A stretch of DNA of 64,000 nt, taken from NCBI RefSeq assembly GCF_001456115.1, contig NZ_CP013264.1:2188501-2252500 (forward strand), written 5' to 3'. Made by a program: the position numbers and the translations under genes. This document shows, piece after piece, positions 57,019 to 64,000 of this stretch; the first letter of the stretch is position 1, and each line of letters opens with the position of its first letter. This stretch comes from Sphingobium baderi (GTDB taxonomy: Bacteria; Pseudomonadota; Alphaproteobacteria; Sphingomonadales; Sphingomonadaceae). A model generated the notes under the pieces. The model did no database searches. It was given only the letters and a program-made list of their open reading frames with translations, and was not told the origin of the DNA.

Positions 57019-58425
57019 ATGAACGTGACCTTACGGGGCAGGATTGGGTCGGCGGAAGCTGCTCCTCAGCTTGTCGATGGAACTTTCGTGCGGGATCTGA
57101 TCGATCTCGACGCGCGGGAGGTATCCTTGCGCGTTCACCATGACCGGGAGATCTTCGACATTGAAATGGAGCGGATTTTCGCAAAATCCTGGCTCCCCCT
57201 TGCACATGAGAGCGAAATTCCCAATCCGGGCGATTTCGTCCGGCGCAACGCCGGCCAGGATTCCTGCCTGGTCGTCAGGCGCGAGGACGGATCGATTGCG
57301 GTTCTTCTCAACGCCTGCAGCCATCGCGGCATGACCCTGTGCCGGGAGGAGAAGGGAAACAGCCAGACTTTCAAATGCCCCTATCATGGCTGGGCGTTCG
57401 GCAAGGACGGTCGTTTTCTGGGCGCGCCGTTTGAGAAGCAGATGTATGGGGATGAACTACGCAGGGCTGCCGACGATCTGCATCTCGTCGTAGCGAAAAC
57501 CGCCATGCTGGGCGGGATGATCTTCGCGAACTGGGATCAGGACGCCGAAGATTTCGAGGCCTATTTGGGTGACTTCGCCTGGTATTTGCGCGCTGCTCTG
57601 GAACGGACCAATCGTGGTTTCGAAGTGATCGGGCCGCCGCAGCGGCAGATCATGCGTGCGAATTGGAAGCTGCTCGCCGAACAACTGGCCGATGGCTATC
57701 ATGCCCGCGCGCTGCACCAGTCGGCGGGCGACATGGGGACGCTCGGCCATGACGCCCACGACCCAGCATCCTGGGGCATGGTCGGCATCAACGTCAGCAC
57801 GCCCGGCGGCCACACGATGCGCTGCATTGACACCCGCCTCGCTTATAGCTTTGCCGGTATCGGTGACACGGCCAGCGTGGCGGAACGGCTGGCCGCCGTT
57901 CCTCCGCCGGGCGCCAACGCGGACATGGTGAAGCAGTTTTCCAACAATCTGAGCGATGGGCAGATGCGATTGCTTGCCGATACGCCGCCGTTGGTCATGG
58001 GGCTATTTCCGGGGACTGACTTCTTCATGCTGATGAGCGTGGGCGGCTCCGATGATGGCAGTCACGGTCCAGTGATGGTCGCGCGAGCCTGGACCCCGCG
58101 TTCGCCGGAACTGTTCGAGATGCTGACATGGACACTGGTTGAACGGGATGCGCCGCCGGAACTGCGGGAACAGACGCGACTGACGACCCTTCGTAATTTC
58201 GGCATAAGCGGCTTCATCGAGCAAGATGACGCCGAGGCATGGCAGGGGATACAGAAGGCGGTGCAGGGGCCCGTCGCCCGTCGGATGACGGCAAAATATC
58301 AGGCCAAGCTCGGCGTTACCCGGCCCGAAGGTTTCGAGGGCGGCGGTGATGTCTATGCCGGTTTCAGCCGCGACGATGCCCAATGGGCATGGTGGAAACG
58401 CTATGCTCAGGTGATGGGTGCCTGA
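57019..58425 (+). CDS. Rieske non-heme iron aromatic-ring oxygenase, alpha subunit
   Basis: 468 residues. The Rieske 2Fe-2S site is C100-x-H102 ... C120-x2-H123 (CSHRG, then CPYHGW). The catalytic iron site is DGYHARALH with His228 and His233, plus a C-terminal acidic EQDDAEAW near 404 for the third ligand. It is the catalytic subunit of a ring-hydroxylating or demethylating oxygenase, paired with the beta subunit that follows. The ATG at 57019 has GGGAG very close; a GTG at 57025 has better spacing. The substrate is unknown, and no ferredoxin or reductase is encoded in the window. Confidence 0.93.
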   Translation: MNVTLRGRIGSAEAAPQLVDGTFVRDLIDLDAREVSLRVHHDREIFDIEMERIFAKSWLPLAHESEIPNPGDFVRRNAGQDSCLVVRREDGSIAVLLNACSHRGMTLCREEKGNSQTFKCPYHGWAFGKDGRFLGAPFEKQMYGDELRRAADDLHLVVAKTAMLGGMIFANWDQDAEDFEAYLGDFAWYLRAALERTNRGFEVIGPPQRQIMRANWKLLAEQLADGYHARALHQSAGDMGTLGHDAHDPASWGMVGINVSTPGGHTMRCIDTRLAYSFAGIGDTASVAERLAAVPPPGANADMVKQFSNNLSDGQMRLLADTPPLVMGLFPGTDFFMLMSVGGSDDGSHGPVMVARAWTPRSPELFEMLTWTLVERDAPPELREQTRLTTLRNFGISGFIEQDDAEAWQGIQKAVQGPVARRMTAKYQAKLGVTRPEGFEGGGDVYAGFSRDDAQWAWWKRYAQVMGA

Positions 58426-58444
58426 CATTGGGGAGGTTGGGACG

Positions 58445-59011
58445 TTGAACGAATTGGCGGCATCCACATCGACGGAGGCATCATTCGGTTCGCGCGCGCG
58501 CATTCGCGCCACGGACCCTCGCTACATGGAAATACTTGATTTTCTCTGGGAAGAGGCTGCCACGCTGGACCGGGATGACCTTCGAGGTTGGCAGAACCTG
58601 CTGGACCCGGCCATCCACTATTACATGCCGGTCTGCCTCACCCGCAAACGCGGCAGCAATGAAAGCTTCGAGACAGAAGGCATGCACTATGATGAAGACT
58701 TCGGATCGCTGAGTTTTCGGATACGGCGCTTTCTGGAAACCCAGGCATGGGCGGCCGATCCGCCTTCACGCGCGCGGCGCTTCGTCACCGGAGTTCAGGT
58801 GTGGGAAGGGCAAGGCGAAGGCATATATGACGTCGCCAGCTCGCTGTTGCTCGTTCGCACGATGGACGATGATTTTCGCACAGATTTGCTCACGGCAGAG
58901 CGGCAGGACAGGGTCCGTCTATCCGAAACGGGTGCCGCCCGCCTGCTCGAACGCAAGATATTGTGCGATCAGACTACAATCGGCACCCATAATCTTGCGA
59001 TATTTCTATAG
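58445..59011 (+). CDS. Rieske oxygenase beta subunit
   Basis: 188 residues of the NTF2-like structural subunit of ring-hydroxylating dioxygenases. Features are ILDFLWEEAATLDRDDLRGWQNLLDPAIHYYMPV, TEGMHYDEDFGSLSFRIRRFLE and a C-terminal NLAIFL. It builds the alpha3beta3 oxygenase with the preceding gene. The TTG at 58445, 8 bp after GGGAGG, is the preferred start; a GTG at 58418 overlapping the alpha stop is the alternative. Confidence 0.9.
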   Translation: MNELAASTSTEASFGSRARIRATDPRYMEILDFLWEEAATLDRDDLRGWQNLLDPAIHYYMPVCLTRKRGSNESFETEGMHYDEDFGSLSFRIRRFLETQAWAADPPSRARRFVTGVQVWEGQGEGIYDVASSLLLVRTMDDDFRTDLLTAERQDRVRLSETGAARLLERKILCDQTTIGTHNLAIFL

Positions 59012-59146
59012 ATTTATGGAGTTCCTGCCGTTCCAGCGGGGCAGCCCGCCGAGTCCTGGAAACGCCTTTCCAAGGATAGGGGCGTTCTCGGCTCAAAAAT
59101 TGCTTAACCTGATAAAACAGAAAAAATATATGGTGAGGATCGCGAG

Positions 59147-60022
59147 ATGATCGTTGATGCGCTTCCCAAGCCCAGCGGTCTGGACGGTATAGTCGAGCAT
59201 CAAATCAGATCGGCCGCCAGTACTGTCCAGATCAATCGCTATAGCTGGCGCGAACCGCGCGAAGCGGTGTTCAAGACCGATGCGCCTATCATCGATATTC
59301 TGCTCTCGCGGCGCCAGGCGGAACTGGACGGCGAATTTCTGGAAGCAGGCTGGCGCGCGCGCAGGCCTGTCGGTGAAATCATGTTCATGCCGCCCGACTT
59401 CACGCTCCACAGCCGTTGGAATCGGGGCGACCGCCGATCGATGTGCTGTGTGCTCGACAAGAGCGCCTTCTCCGATTTTTTCGAGATCAACTGGGAAGAC
59501 CGCAAGCTGGCTGCCAGTCTGGATATCTGTAATGGCTTCGTCCGCGGTGTCATGATGCGCCTGGTCAGCGAGGCCATGGAGCCAAGCTTTGCCAGTGCTA
59601 TATATATCGAAGCGTTGAGCACCGCGCTTGCCGTCGAGCTTCGCCGTCATTTCGACATGCTCGATCCCGAAAATCTGCCCAAGGAAGGCGGGTTGAGTCT
59701 GTCGCAACTGCGCCGTATCCGGGAAAGCCTGGAGGAGGAAAGCGCCTCTCACCCGGTCACGGTCGCGGGCCTCGCCAAGAGGGAAGGACTGAGCGTCCGC
59801 CACTTCTCGCGCCTGTTCCGTGCTTCGACCGGCAGTGCGGTGAGTGATTATGCTGCAGGAATCCGTATCGAGCGAGCGAAGAAATTGCTGGCAGATGAGC
59901 ATAGGCTGATCAAGGAAGTCGCCTATAGCTGCGGGTTTCAAAGCTCATCGAGCTTTTCGTCCGCGTTTCGGCGAGCGACCAGCCTGACGCCGCAGCAATT
60001 CCGCAGCACGCGGCTGGACTAG
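59147..60022 (+). CDS. AraC-family transcriptional regulator
   Basis: 291 residues. A cupin-like effector domain (about 20-170) is followed by the two AraC helix-turn-helices: VAGLAKREGLSVRHFSRLF and VAYSCGFQSSSSFSSAFRR (about 195-290). GAGGA lies upstream. The AT-rich segment ending at 59130 (TTGCTT, 17 bp, AAAATA) is a weak promoter candidate. It is the only specific regulator in the island and is the best candidate to bind the TGTCC sites at 62033-62172. Confidence 0.92.
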   Translation: MIVDALPKPSGLDGIVEHQIRSAASTVQINRYSWREPREAVFKTDAPIIDILLSRRQAELDGEFLEAGWRARRPVGEIMFMPPDFTLHSRWNRGDRRSMCCVLDKSAFSDFFEINWEDRKLAASLDICNGFVRGVMMRLVSEAMEPSFASAIYIEALSTALAVELRRHFDMLDPENLPKEGGLSLSQLRRIRESLEEESASHPVTVAGLAKREGLSVRHFSRLFRASTGSAVSDYAAGIRIERAKKLLADEHRLIKEVAYSCGFQSSSSFSSAFRRATSLTPQQFRSTRLD

Positions 60023-60055
60023 GGAGGGTTTGCCGGAGCCCTGCAAATTCCGCGT

Positions 60056-60958
60056 CTATTCCAGCGATTCTGGACTCTGCGCCATTGCGCTCGGGGCAAG
60101 CACGAAATCCCGGACAAGCGAATACCAGTCGCCCTCCATCGAGGTTCCATCCGGTGCTCGTCCGCCCTCATGCGCGACATAGGGTTCGATCAGCGATTCC
60201 TTGACGCCAAACACGACATCGCTGTCCAGATACGAATCCCCTTGCGCGAAAACATGGGTGACCAGCTTGCGGCATCCGGGCGCGGCGATCATGAAATGCA
60301 CATGCTCGGGCCGCCATGGGTGACGGTCCTGAGCCGCCAGCATGGCGCCTACGGGGCCATCTGTGGGAATGGGATAAGGCGCCGGACGCCGCGTCCAGAA
60401 ATGGAAACGCCCCTCAGCGTCGGCGATAATCCGGCCGCGACCTGCCAGTCCACCGGTCTTATCTAACTGCTGAACGTCGTAGAAACCCGATACATCGGAG
60501 TGCCATATATCGATGATGGCGCCTGCGGCTGGCGTTCCCTCATGCCGCCATACCGTTCCGGAAACATGCATCGGCGGACCGTCGATGCCGGCGCCCAGAT
60601 TCCCACCCAGCGGAAATTCAGGCGGCGGCACGTAAAAGGGACCGAATACAGTGGTTTCGGTGATGTCTCCCGCTACCGGATTGTTGATCGAATCCACTAG
60701 CGTGGACACGCCCAGCGTGTCGGACAGCAGGATGAATTCCTGCCTCTTTTCATCGCACTTCTGCCCCGTGCTGGTCAGAAAGCCGATGCCTGCTTCCCAT
60801 TCGGCCTGCGTCGGGCGGACTTCCCGTACGAAGGCGTGCAGGTGCCGCACCAGTGCCTCACTGATCTCCCTGGCGCGTGGATCGGATGCGCGCCGCACCC
60901 GCTTCACAACGGCATCGGTGATGGAATGCTCATCAAAATCTCGCATGGCAATATCCAT
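60056..60958 (-). CDS. Hydroxyquinol-type intradiol ring-cleavage dioxygenase
   Basis: 300 residues. N-terminal dimerisation helices are followed by the intradiol domain. Iron ligands are predicted at the Tyr of SGFYDVQQ, the Tyr of APYPIP, and the His pair in RPEHVHFM. It opens hydroxyquinol (or a catechol) between the hydroxyls to give maleylacetate (or muconate). Preference for hydroxyquinol is inferred from the adjacent maleylacetate reductase 4 bp upstream in the same unit. An ATG at 60946 is a possible later start; the frame is open to 61111. Confidence 0.87.
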   Translation of the reverse strand: MDIAMRDFDEHSITDAVVKRVRRASDPRAREISEALVRHLHAFVREVRPTQAEWEAGIGFLTSTGQKCDEKRQEFILLSDTLGVSTLVDSINNPVAGDITETTVFGPFYVPPPEFPLGGNLGAGIDGPPMHVSGTVWRHEGTPAAGAIIDIWHSDVSGFYDVQQLDKTGGLAGRGRIIADAEGRFHFWTRRPAPYPIPTDGPVGAMLAAQDRHPWRPEHVHFMIAAPGCRKLVTHVFAQGDSYLDSDVVFGVKESLIEPYVAHEGGRAPDGTSMEGDWYSLVRDFVLAPSAMAQSPESLE

Positions 60959-60962
60959 ATCG

Positions 60963-62027
60963 TCAGTATTCGGATGGCGGATCGCCTGCCCATGCTGCAC
61001 GCAGCAGCAGTTCAAGCGGTGCGCGGTCGAGGGGGCGGGGATTGGGGTAGGTGTTGGCGCATGCGATTTCGACCGCTTCTGGAATTGCGCTCTCCGGTAG
61101 ACCAAGGTCACGCAGCGCCAGCGGTGCGTTCAGCCCGCGTGCAAGCAAATGGAGAGCCGTCCAGGGTGCCTCGTCTGTCGCCAGCGCGCGCGCTAATCGC
61201 GCCATGGCCGGTTTGGCGACGCGGTTATACGCGATGGCATGGGGCAGGATGACGCTGTGGGTTTCCGCGTGGGGCAGGTCGAAGCTGCCGCCCAGCACAT
61301 GGCAGAGCTTATGATGCAATCCCATGTCTACCTGCCCCAGGCAGGATCCGCAAAGCCAGGCTCCGTAAAGCGCCTTGCCGCGCGCCGCGATGTCGCCGGC
61401 GTCAGACAGGATAACGGGCAGGGCCTCCGTGATGGCGCGAATGCCTTCCTCCGCCATCAGGCTCGTGATCGGGTTGCCGTTATCGGCATACAGCGCCTCT
61501 GCCGCATGGGCGATGGCGTTAAGGCCAGACCTTACCGACGCTCCACTGGGGAGCGTCAGGGTCAAGCTTACATCATATATCACGCTTTCCGGCTGCACAT
61601 GGGGGCTGCGCTGCGTGGTTTTGCGGCCTTGCTCGGTTTGCCCGATGATCGGGGTCATCTCTGATCCGGCATAAGTGGTGGGCACTACGATCTGGGGCAA
61701 GTCGGTACGCAAGGCGATGGCTTTTCCCAAACCGATGGTCGATCCGCCGCCCAGCGACACGATGCCATCCGCGCGAATGCGGGTGAGATGTTCCATTGCG
61801 CGTTCGGTTACCTCGACGGGCGTGTGCATCGCAGCGTCGGTGAAGTGCCCCGCATCGATGGAGCCGAGCAGCCGCGACGCTCGTTCGGCAAGGTCCGCCT
61901 GTTGTGGCGTGGTAAGCACCATCGCGCGCTTTACGCCGAGCGCGGCGCATTCGCCGGCCAGCGCGGACAGGGTTCCGGTCCCGAACAGAACTCGGGTAGG
62001 TAATGCCTGGTAACGGAATGTCTGCAT
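60963..62027 (-). CDS. Maleylacetate reductase
   Basis: 354 residues of the iron-containing alcohol-dehydrogenase fold, maleylacetate-reductase branch. GGGSTIGLGKAIALRTDLPQIVVPTTYAGSEMTP is the NAD(P)H and substrate region; SGLNAIAHAAEALY and HKLCHVLGGSFDLPHAETHSVILPHAIAYN carry the metal-site helices. It reduces maleylacetate to 3-oxoadipate, which enters central metabolism. With the dioxygenase downstream it makes a complete hydroxyquinol lower pathway. Confidence 0.93.
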   Translation of the reverse strand: MQTFRYQALPTRVLFGTGTLSALAGECAALGVKRAMVLTTPQQADLAERASRLLGSIDAGHFTDAAMHTPVEVTERAMEHLTRIRADGIVSLGGGSTIGLGKAIALRTDLPQIVVPTTYAGSEMTPIIGQTEQGRKTTQRSPHVQPESVIYDVSLTLTLPSGASVRSGLNAIAHAAEALYADNGNPITSLMAEEGIRAITEALPVILSDAGDIAARGKALYGAWLCGSCLGQVDMGLHHKLCHVLGGSFDLPHAETHSVILPHAIAYNRVAKPAMARLARALATDEAPWTALHLLARGLNAPLALRDLGLPESAIPEAVEIACANTYPNPRPLDRAPLELLLRAAWAGDPPSEY

Positions 62028-62032
62028 CGGAT

Positions 62033-62172
62033 TGTCCAGTTCGCGTTGCAGGGGTTTACGGCTGTCCGATGGGTCGGCTCAACCCTTCGCTGCACCCGGC
62101 GTCGGACAGGGGCTGTCCGGATCGGCCACGACGTTTCCCGCTGACCATGTCCTTTGCGGGACAACCATGTCC
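62033..62172. promoter_or_regulatory. Cluster of TGTCC/GGACA half-sites between maleylacetate reductase and the second P450
   Basis: TGTCC occurs at 62033-62037, 62063-62067, 62114-62118, 62148-62152 and 62168-62172; GGACA at 62104-62108 and 62159-62163. Two copies form ACCATGTCC direct repeats starting at 62144 and 62164, exactly 20 bp apart, the geometry of AraC-family operators. CTGTCCGA (62062) and TCGGACAG (62102) are a perfect inverted pair. The region serves divergent promoters. Confidence 0.6.
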
Positions 62173-62242
62173 GGGCAAGGCAAGATTCGCCGATTGACCC
62201 GGCAGGCATGGCGGTCGCATCCCTGTTCTCTCTGAAGCGGGA

Positions 62243-63562
62243 ATGGTCCAGCCGATCGTGACACACACAATAGAGCCTCGTTCGATCGATACTTCTTCGG
62301 TGACCGAGTCCGCTTTCCACTCGGTCAGCGCGACTTATGCCACCGACGATCTGGCCGATCCTCACAGTCTCTACGCGCAACTTCGCCGGACCACGCCGGT
62401 CATGAAAGGCGATATTCTTGCCCTTTATGGCATTCCGTCCCAGGCTGATTATGCCAATACGGGACGGCCGGTATTCACGCTGTTCCGGCACGCGGATGTT
62501 GCTGCGGTTTTGCGCGATGACAAGACATGGTCGACCGACCTGCTCAAGGACGGCCTGGGCACTTTCTTGGGAGAAATGTTTCTGAGCGCGCGCAATGGTG
62601 AGTCCCACCGATTGTTACGACGCCTGTTGCAGCCCTGTTTCGCACCGGACGTGACACGCCGCTGGAGGACCCATGTCATCGCGCCGCTCGTCGAACGGGA
62701 ATATGGCGGCCAATGGCGCGCGCGTGGTCGCGCAGAGCTTATGTCCGATCTGGCCATGCCGTTTCCGATCCTTGCCATTTATGCGATCCTGGGTTTTCCG
62801 GACGATCCTGCCTCCGTCACCCAGTTCGCCGATTGGGCTTTGCAAATCCTGAACGGCCCGCAGATCGATCCCGAAAAGGCCAAGGCGTCCATGGCACGTG
62901 CGTTCGAGGCGGCCGACCTGCTCGACGAACATGTTCGTGGAGTCGTCGCCGCGCGCCGCCGGGCCGGAGCATCCGGCGAGGAGCTTATCGACCGGCTGAT
63001 CCGAACCGAAGTGGATGGAGAAAGGCTCGACGATGGCCAGATCGCCGGAATCGTGCGGATGCTGCTTCCCGCCGCGGCGGAAACCACGACGCGGACATTG
63101 GCTAATCTCATGGTTCACCTGTTGCAGGACGAACGGCTGCTGGCGCGGGTGCGTACGGATCGTTCGCTGCTTCCGCGTGCGCTGACGGAATCCATGCGGT
63201 TGGAGCCGGTGGCCGGCTTTCTGGCGCGCCGGGCATTGCGTGACTTGGACATAGGCGGAGTCACTATTCCTGCCGGATCGGCGGTGTCGCTCGTCATGGG
63301 GTCGGCCAACCGCGACGAGGCAATGTTCGCGGATGCGGATAGTTTCGATCTCGACAGGTCGCAGCAGGCCAATCTGGGCTTCGGCTACGGCCTTCACATG
63401 TGCATCGGCATGCCCGTTGCGCGGACGGAAGTGGAGGTAGCCGCCGATATGCTGTTGAACCTGCCCAATCTGCGCCTTGATCCTGATCGGCCCGCGCCGC
63501 GCCTCCATGGGCTGCAGTTTCGGGGGCCTGATGCCGTCCATCTGCGCTGGGACACGAAATGA
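62243..63562 (+). CDS. Cytochrome P450 (second copy)
   Basis: 439 residues. I-helix PAAAETTTRTL (about 275), ExxR in ESMRLEP (about 315), heme loop FGYGLHMCIGMPVARTE with Cys about 386. It is distinct from the first P450: it is longer at the N-terminus and its oxygen-binding motif is AxET rather than GxDT. Function is likely an oxidation or O-dealkylation in the same pathway. Its stop overlaps the methyltransferase start (ATGA). No redox partner is adjacent. Confidence 0.93.
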   Translation: MVQPIVTHTIEPRSIDTSSVTESAFHSVSATYATDDLADPHSLYAQLRRTTPVMKGDILALYGIPSQADYANTGRPVFTLFRHADVAAVLRDDKTWSTDLLKDGLGTFLGEMFLSARNGESHRLLRRLLQPCFAPDVTRRWRTHVIAPLVEREYGGQWRARGRAELMSDLAMPFPILAIYAILGFPDDPASVTQFADWALQILNGPQIDPEKAKASMARAFEAADLLDEHVRGVVAARRRAGASGEELIDRLIRTEVDGERLDDGQIAGIVRMLLPAAAETTTRTLANLMVHLLQDERLLARVRTDRSLLPRALTESMRLEPVAGFLARRALRDLDIGGVTIPAGSAVSLVMGSANRDEAMFADADSFDLDRSQQANLGFGYGLHMCIGMPVARTEVEVAADMLLNLPNLRLDPDRPAPRLHGLQFRGPDAVHLRWDTK

Positions 63563-64000
63563 TCGTCGATCCAGCCGTACGGGCTGCTCTCGATACGATG
63601 GAGGAGAGGTGGGCGCGGGAACAGCGGGAGCAGGCACGAATTCCGCGTGAAGAAGCATATGCCCGCGTCGATGAATTCCTGTTGCCGATCGGCCCGGAAA
63701 CGGGGCGGCTGATACATGATCTGATCCGACAGGGCGGACTGAAATCCATCCTGGAGGTGGGCTCATCCTATGGCTATTCGACACTCTGGCTGGCCGATGC
63801 CGCCCGGGCCGTAGACGGCTGCGTCACGTCGCTTGAACTGCACGCTGGCAAGATCGCGGCGGCGCGGGAAACGCTCGCCGAAGTGGGACTGGCGAACCGG
63901 GTCGATTTCATCGCGGGCGATGCCCTCGCATCCATCCACGCGCTTACCGGGCCGTTTGATCTGGTCCTGATCGACCTGTGGAAGGACCTCTATATTCCCT
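63559..64000 (+). CDS. SAM-dependent O-methyltransferase, N-terminal part (runs off the right edge)
   Basis: The first 147 residues are visible. They match class I O-methyltransferases of the caffeoyl-CoA/catechol type: ILEVGSSYGYSTLWLADA is the SAM-binding glycine loop (motif I), SLELHAGKIAAARETL with the acidic residue is motif II, and FDLVLIDLWKDLYIP is motif III. A methylation step inside a catabolic island is unusual and could protect a catechol or be a dead-end detoxification. It is coupled to the upstream P450 by a 4-bp overlap; the C-terminus is beyond the window. Confidence 0.85.
   Translation, partial: MIVDPAVRAALDTMEERWAREQREQARIPREEAYARVDEFLLPIGPETGRLIHDLIRQGGLKSILEVGSSYGYSTLWLADAARAVDGCVTSLELHAGKIAAARETLAEVGLANRVDFIAGDALASIHALTGPFDLVLIDLWKDLYIP

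Overview
The window is chromosomal DNA from a high-GC alphaproteobacterium, most likely a sphingomonad (Sphingobium/Sphingomonas type). This is inferred from gene content: a CnrYXH-like sigma module beside a copper oxidase, DUF1328/DUF5818/DUF2794/DUF3035 small proteins, EcfG-type GGAAC-N16/17-CGTT promoters, sphingomonad-style REP palindromes, and an aromatic-catabolism cluster with its own TonB-dependent receptor. I saw no tRNA, rRNA, CRISPR array, transposase, integrase or phage gene.

Left part (1-48 kb) is mostly core genome. It opens with a leftward CnrY/CnrX/CnrH-like trio followed by a copper-resistance multicopper oxidase that runs off the left edge. Then come small stress/membrane proteins (one behind an EcfG promoter), acnA, a glutamine amidotransferase, a GST, an intracellular PHB depolymerase, a PhoP/PhoQ-like pair with a PepSY protein, a SIMPL protein, an ABC-F ATPase, a VIT transporter, glutathione peroxidase, a TRIC channel, sppA and gpmA. 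A run of housekeeping genes follows (purE-purK-folA, then ribF, ileS-lspA-DUF3035 lipoprotein). Next are an ArsR/SRPBCC pair, a DUF4403 lipoprotein, dxs, a Fur-family regulator, DUF423, a CPA2 antiporter, an IscU-like protein, purT, a class A PBP, an LplT-like MFS protein, pgsA-moaD-moaE, oxyR, a TauE exporter, cysE, DUF2794, DUF2157, a nitronate-monooxygenase-like enzyme, a hydrolase, and a PAS hybrid kinase that also sits behind an EcfG-type promoter.

Right part (about 48.3-64 kb) is an accessory catabolic island in four blocks. Leftward: TonB receptor, an EthD-like protein and a frameshifted luciferase-like oxidoreductase. Rightward: alpha/beta hydrolase, cytochrome P450, acyl-CoA-dehydrogenase-fold (group D type) flavoprotein, SnoaL-like protein, VOC protein, Rieske oxygenase alpha and beta, and an AraC regulator. 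Leftward: maleylacetate reductase and a hydroxyquinol-type intradiol dioxygenase. Rightward and off the right edge: a second P450 and an O-methyltransferase. The last two blocks diverge from a 215-bp region carrying seven copies of a TGTCC/GGACA half-site. The simplest reading is uptake of an aromatic substrate, side-chain or ring processing by P450/Rieske/flavin enzymes, and funnelling through hydroxyquinol and maleylacetate to 3-oxoadipate. The starting substrate cannot be named from sequence, and no ferredoxin or reductase for the P450s or the Rieske enzyme lies in the window.
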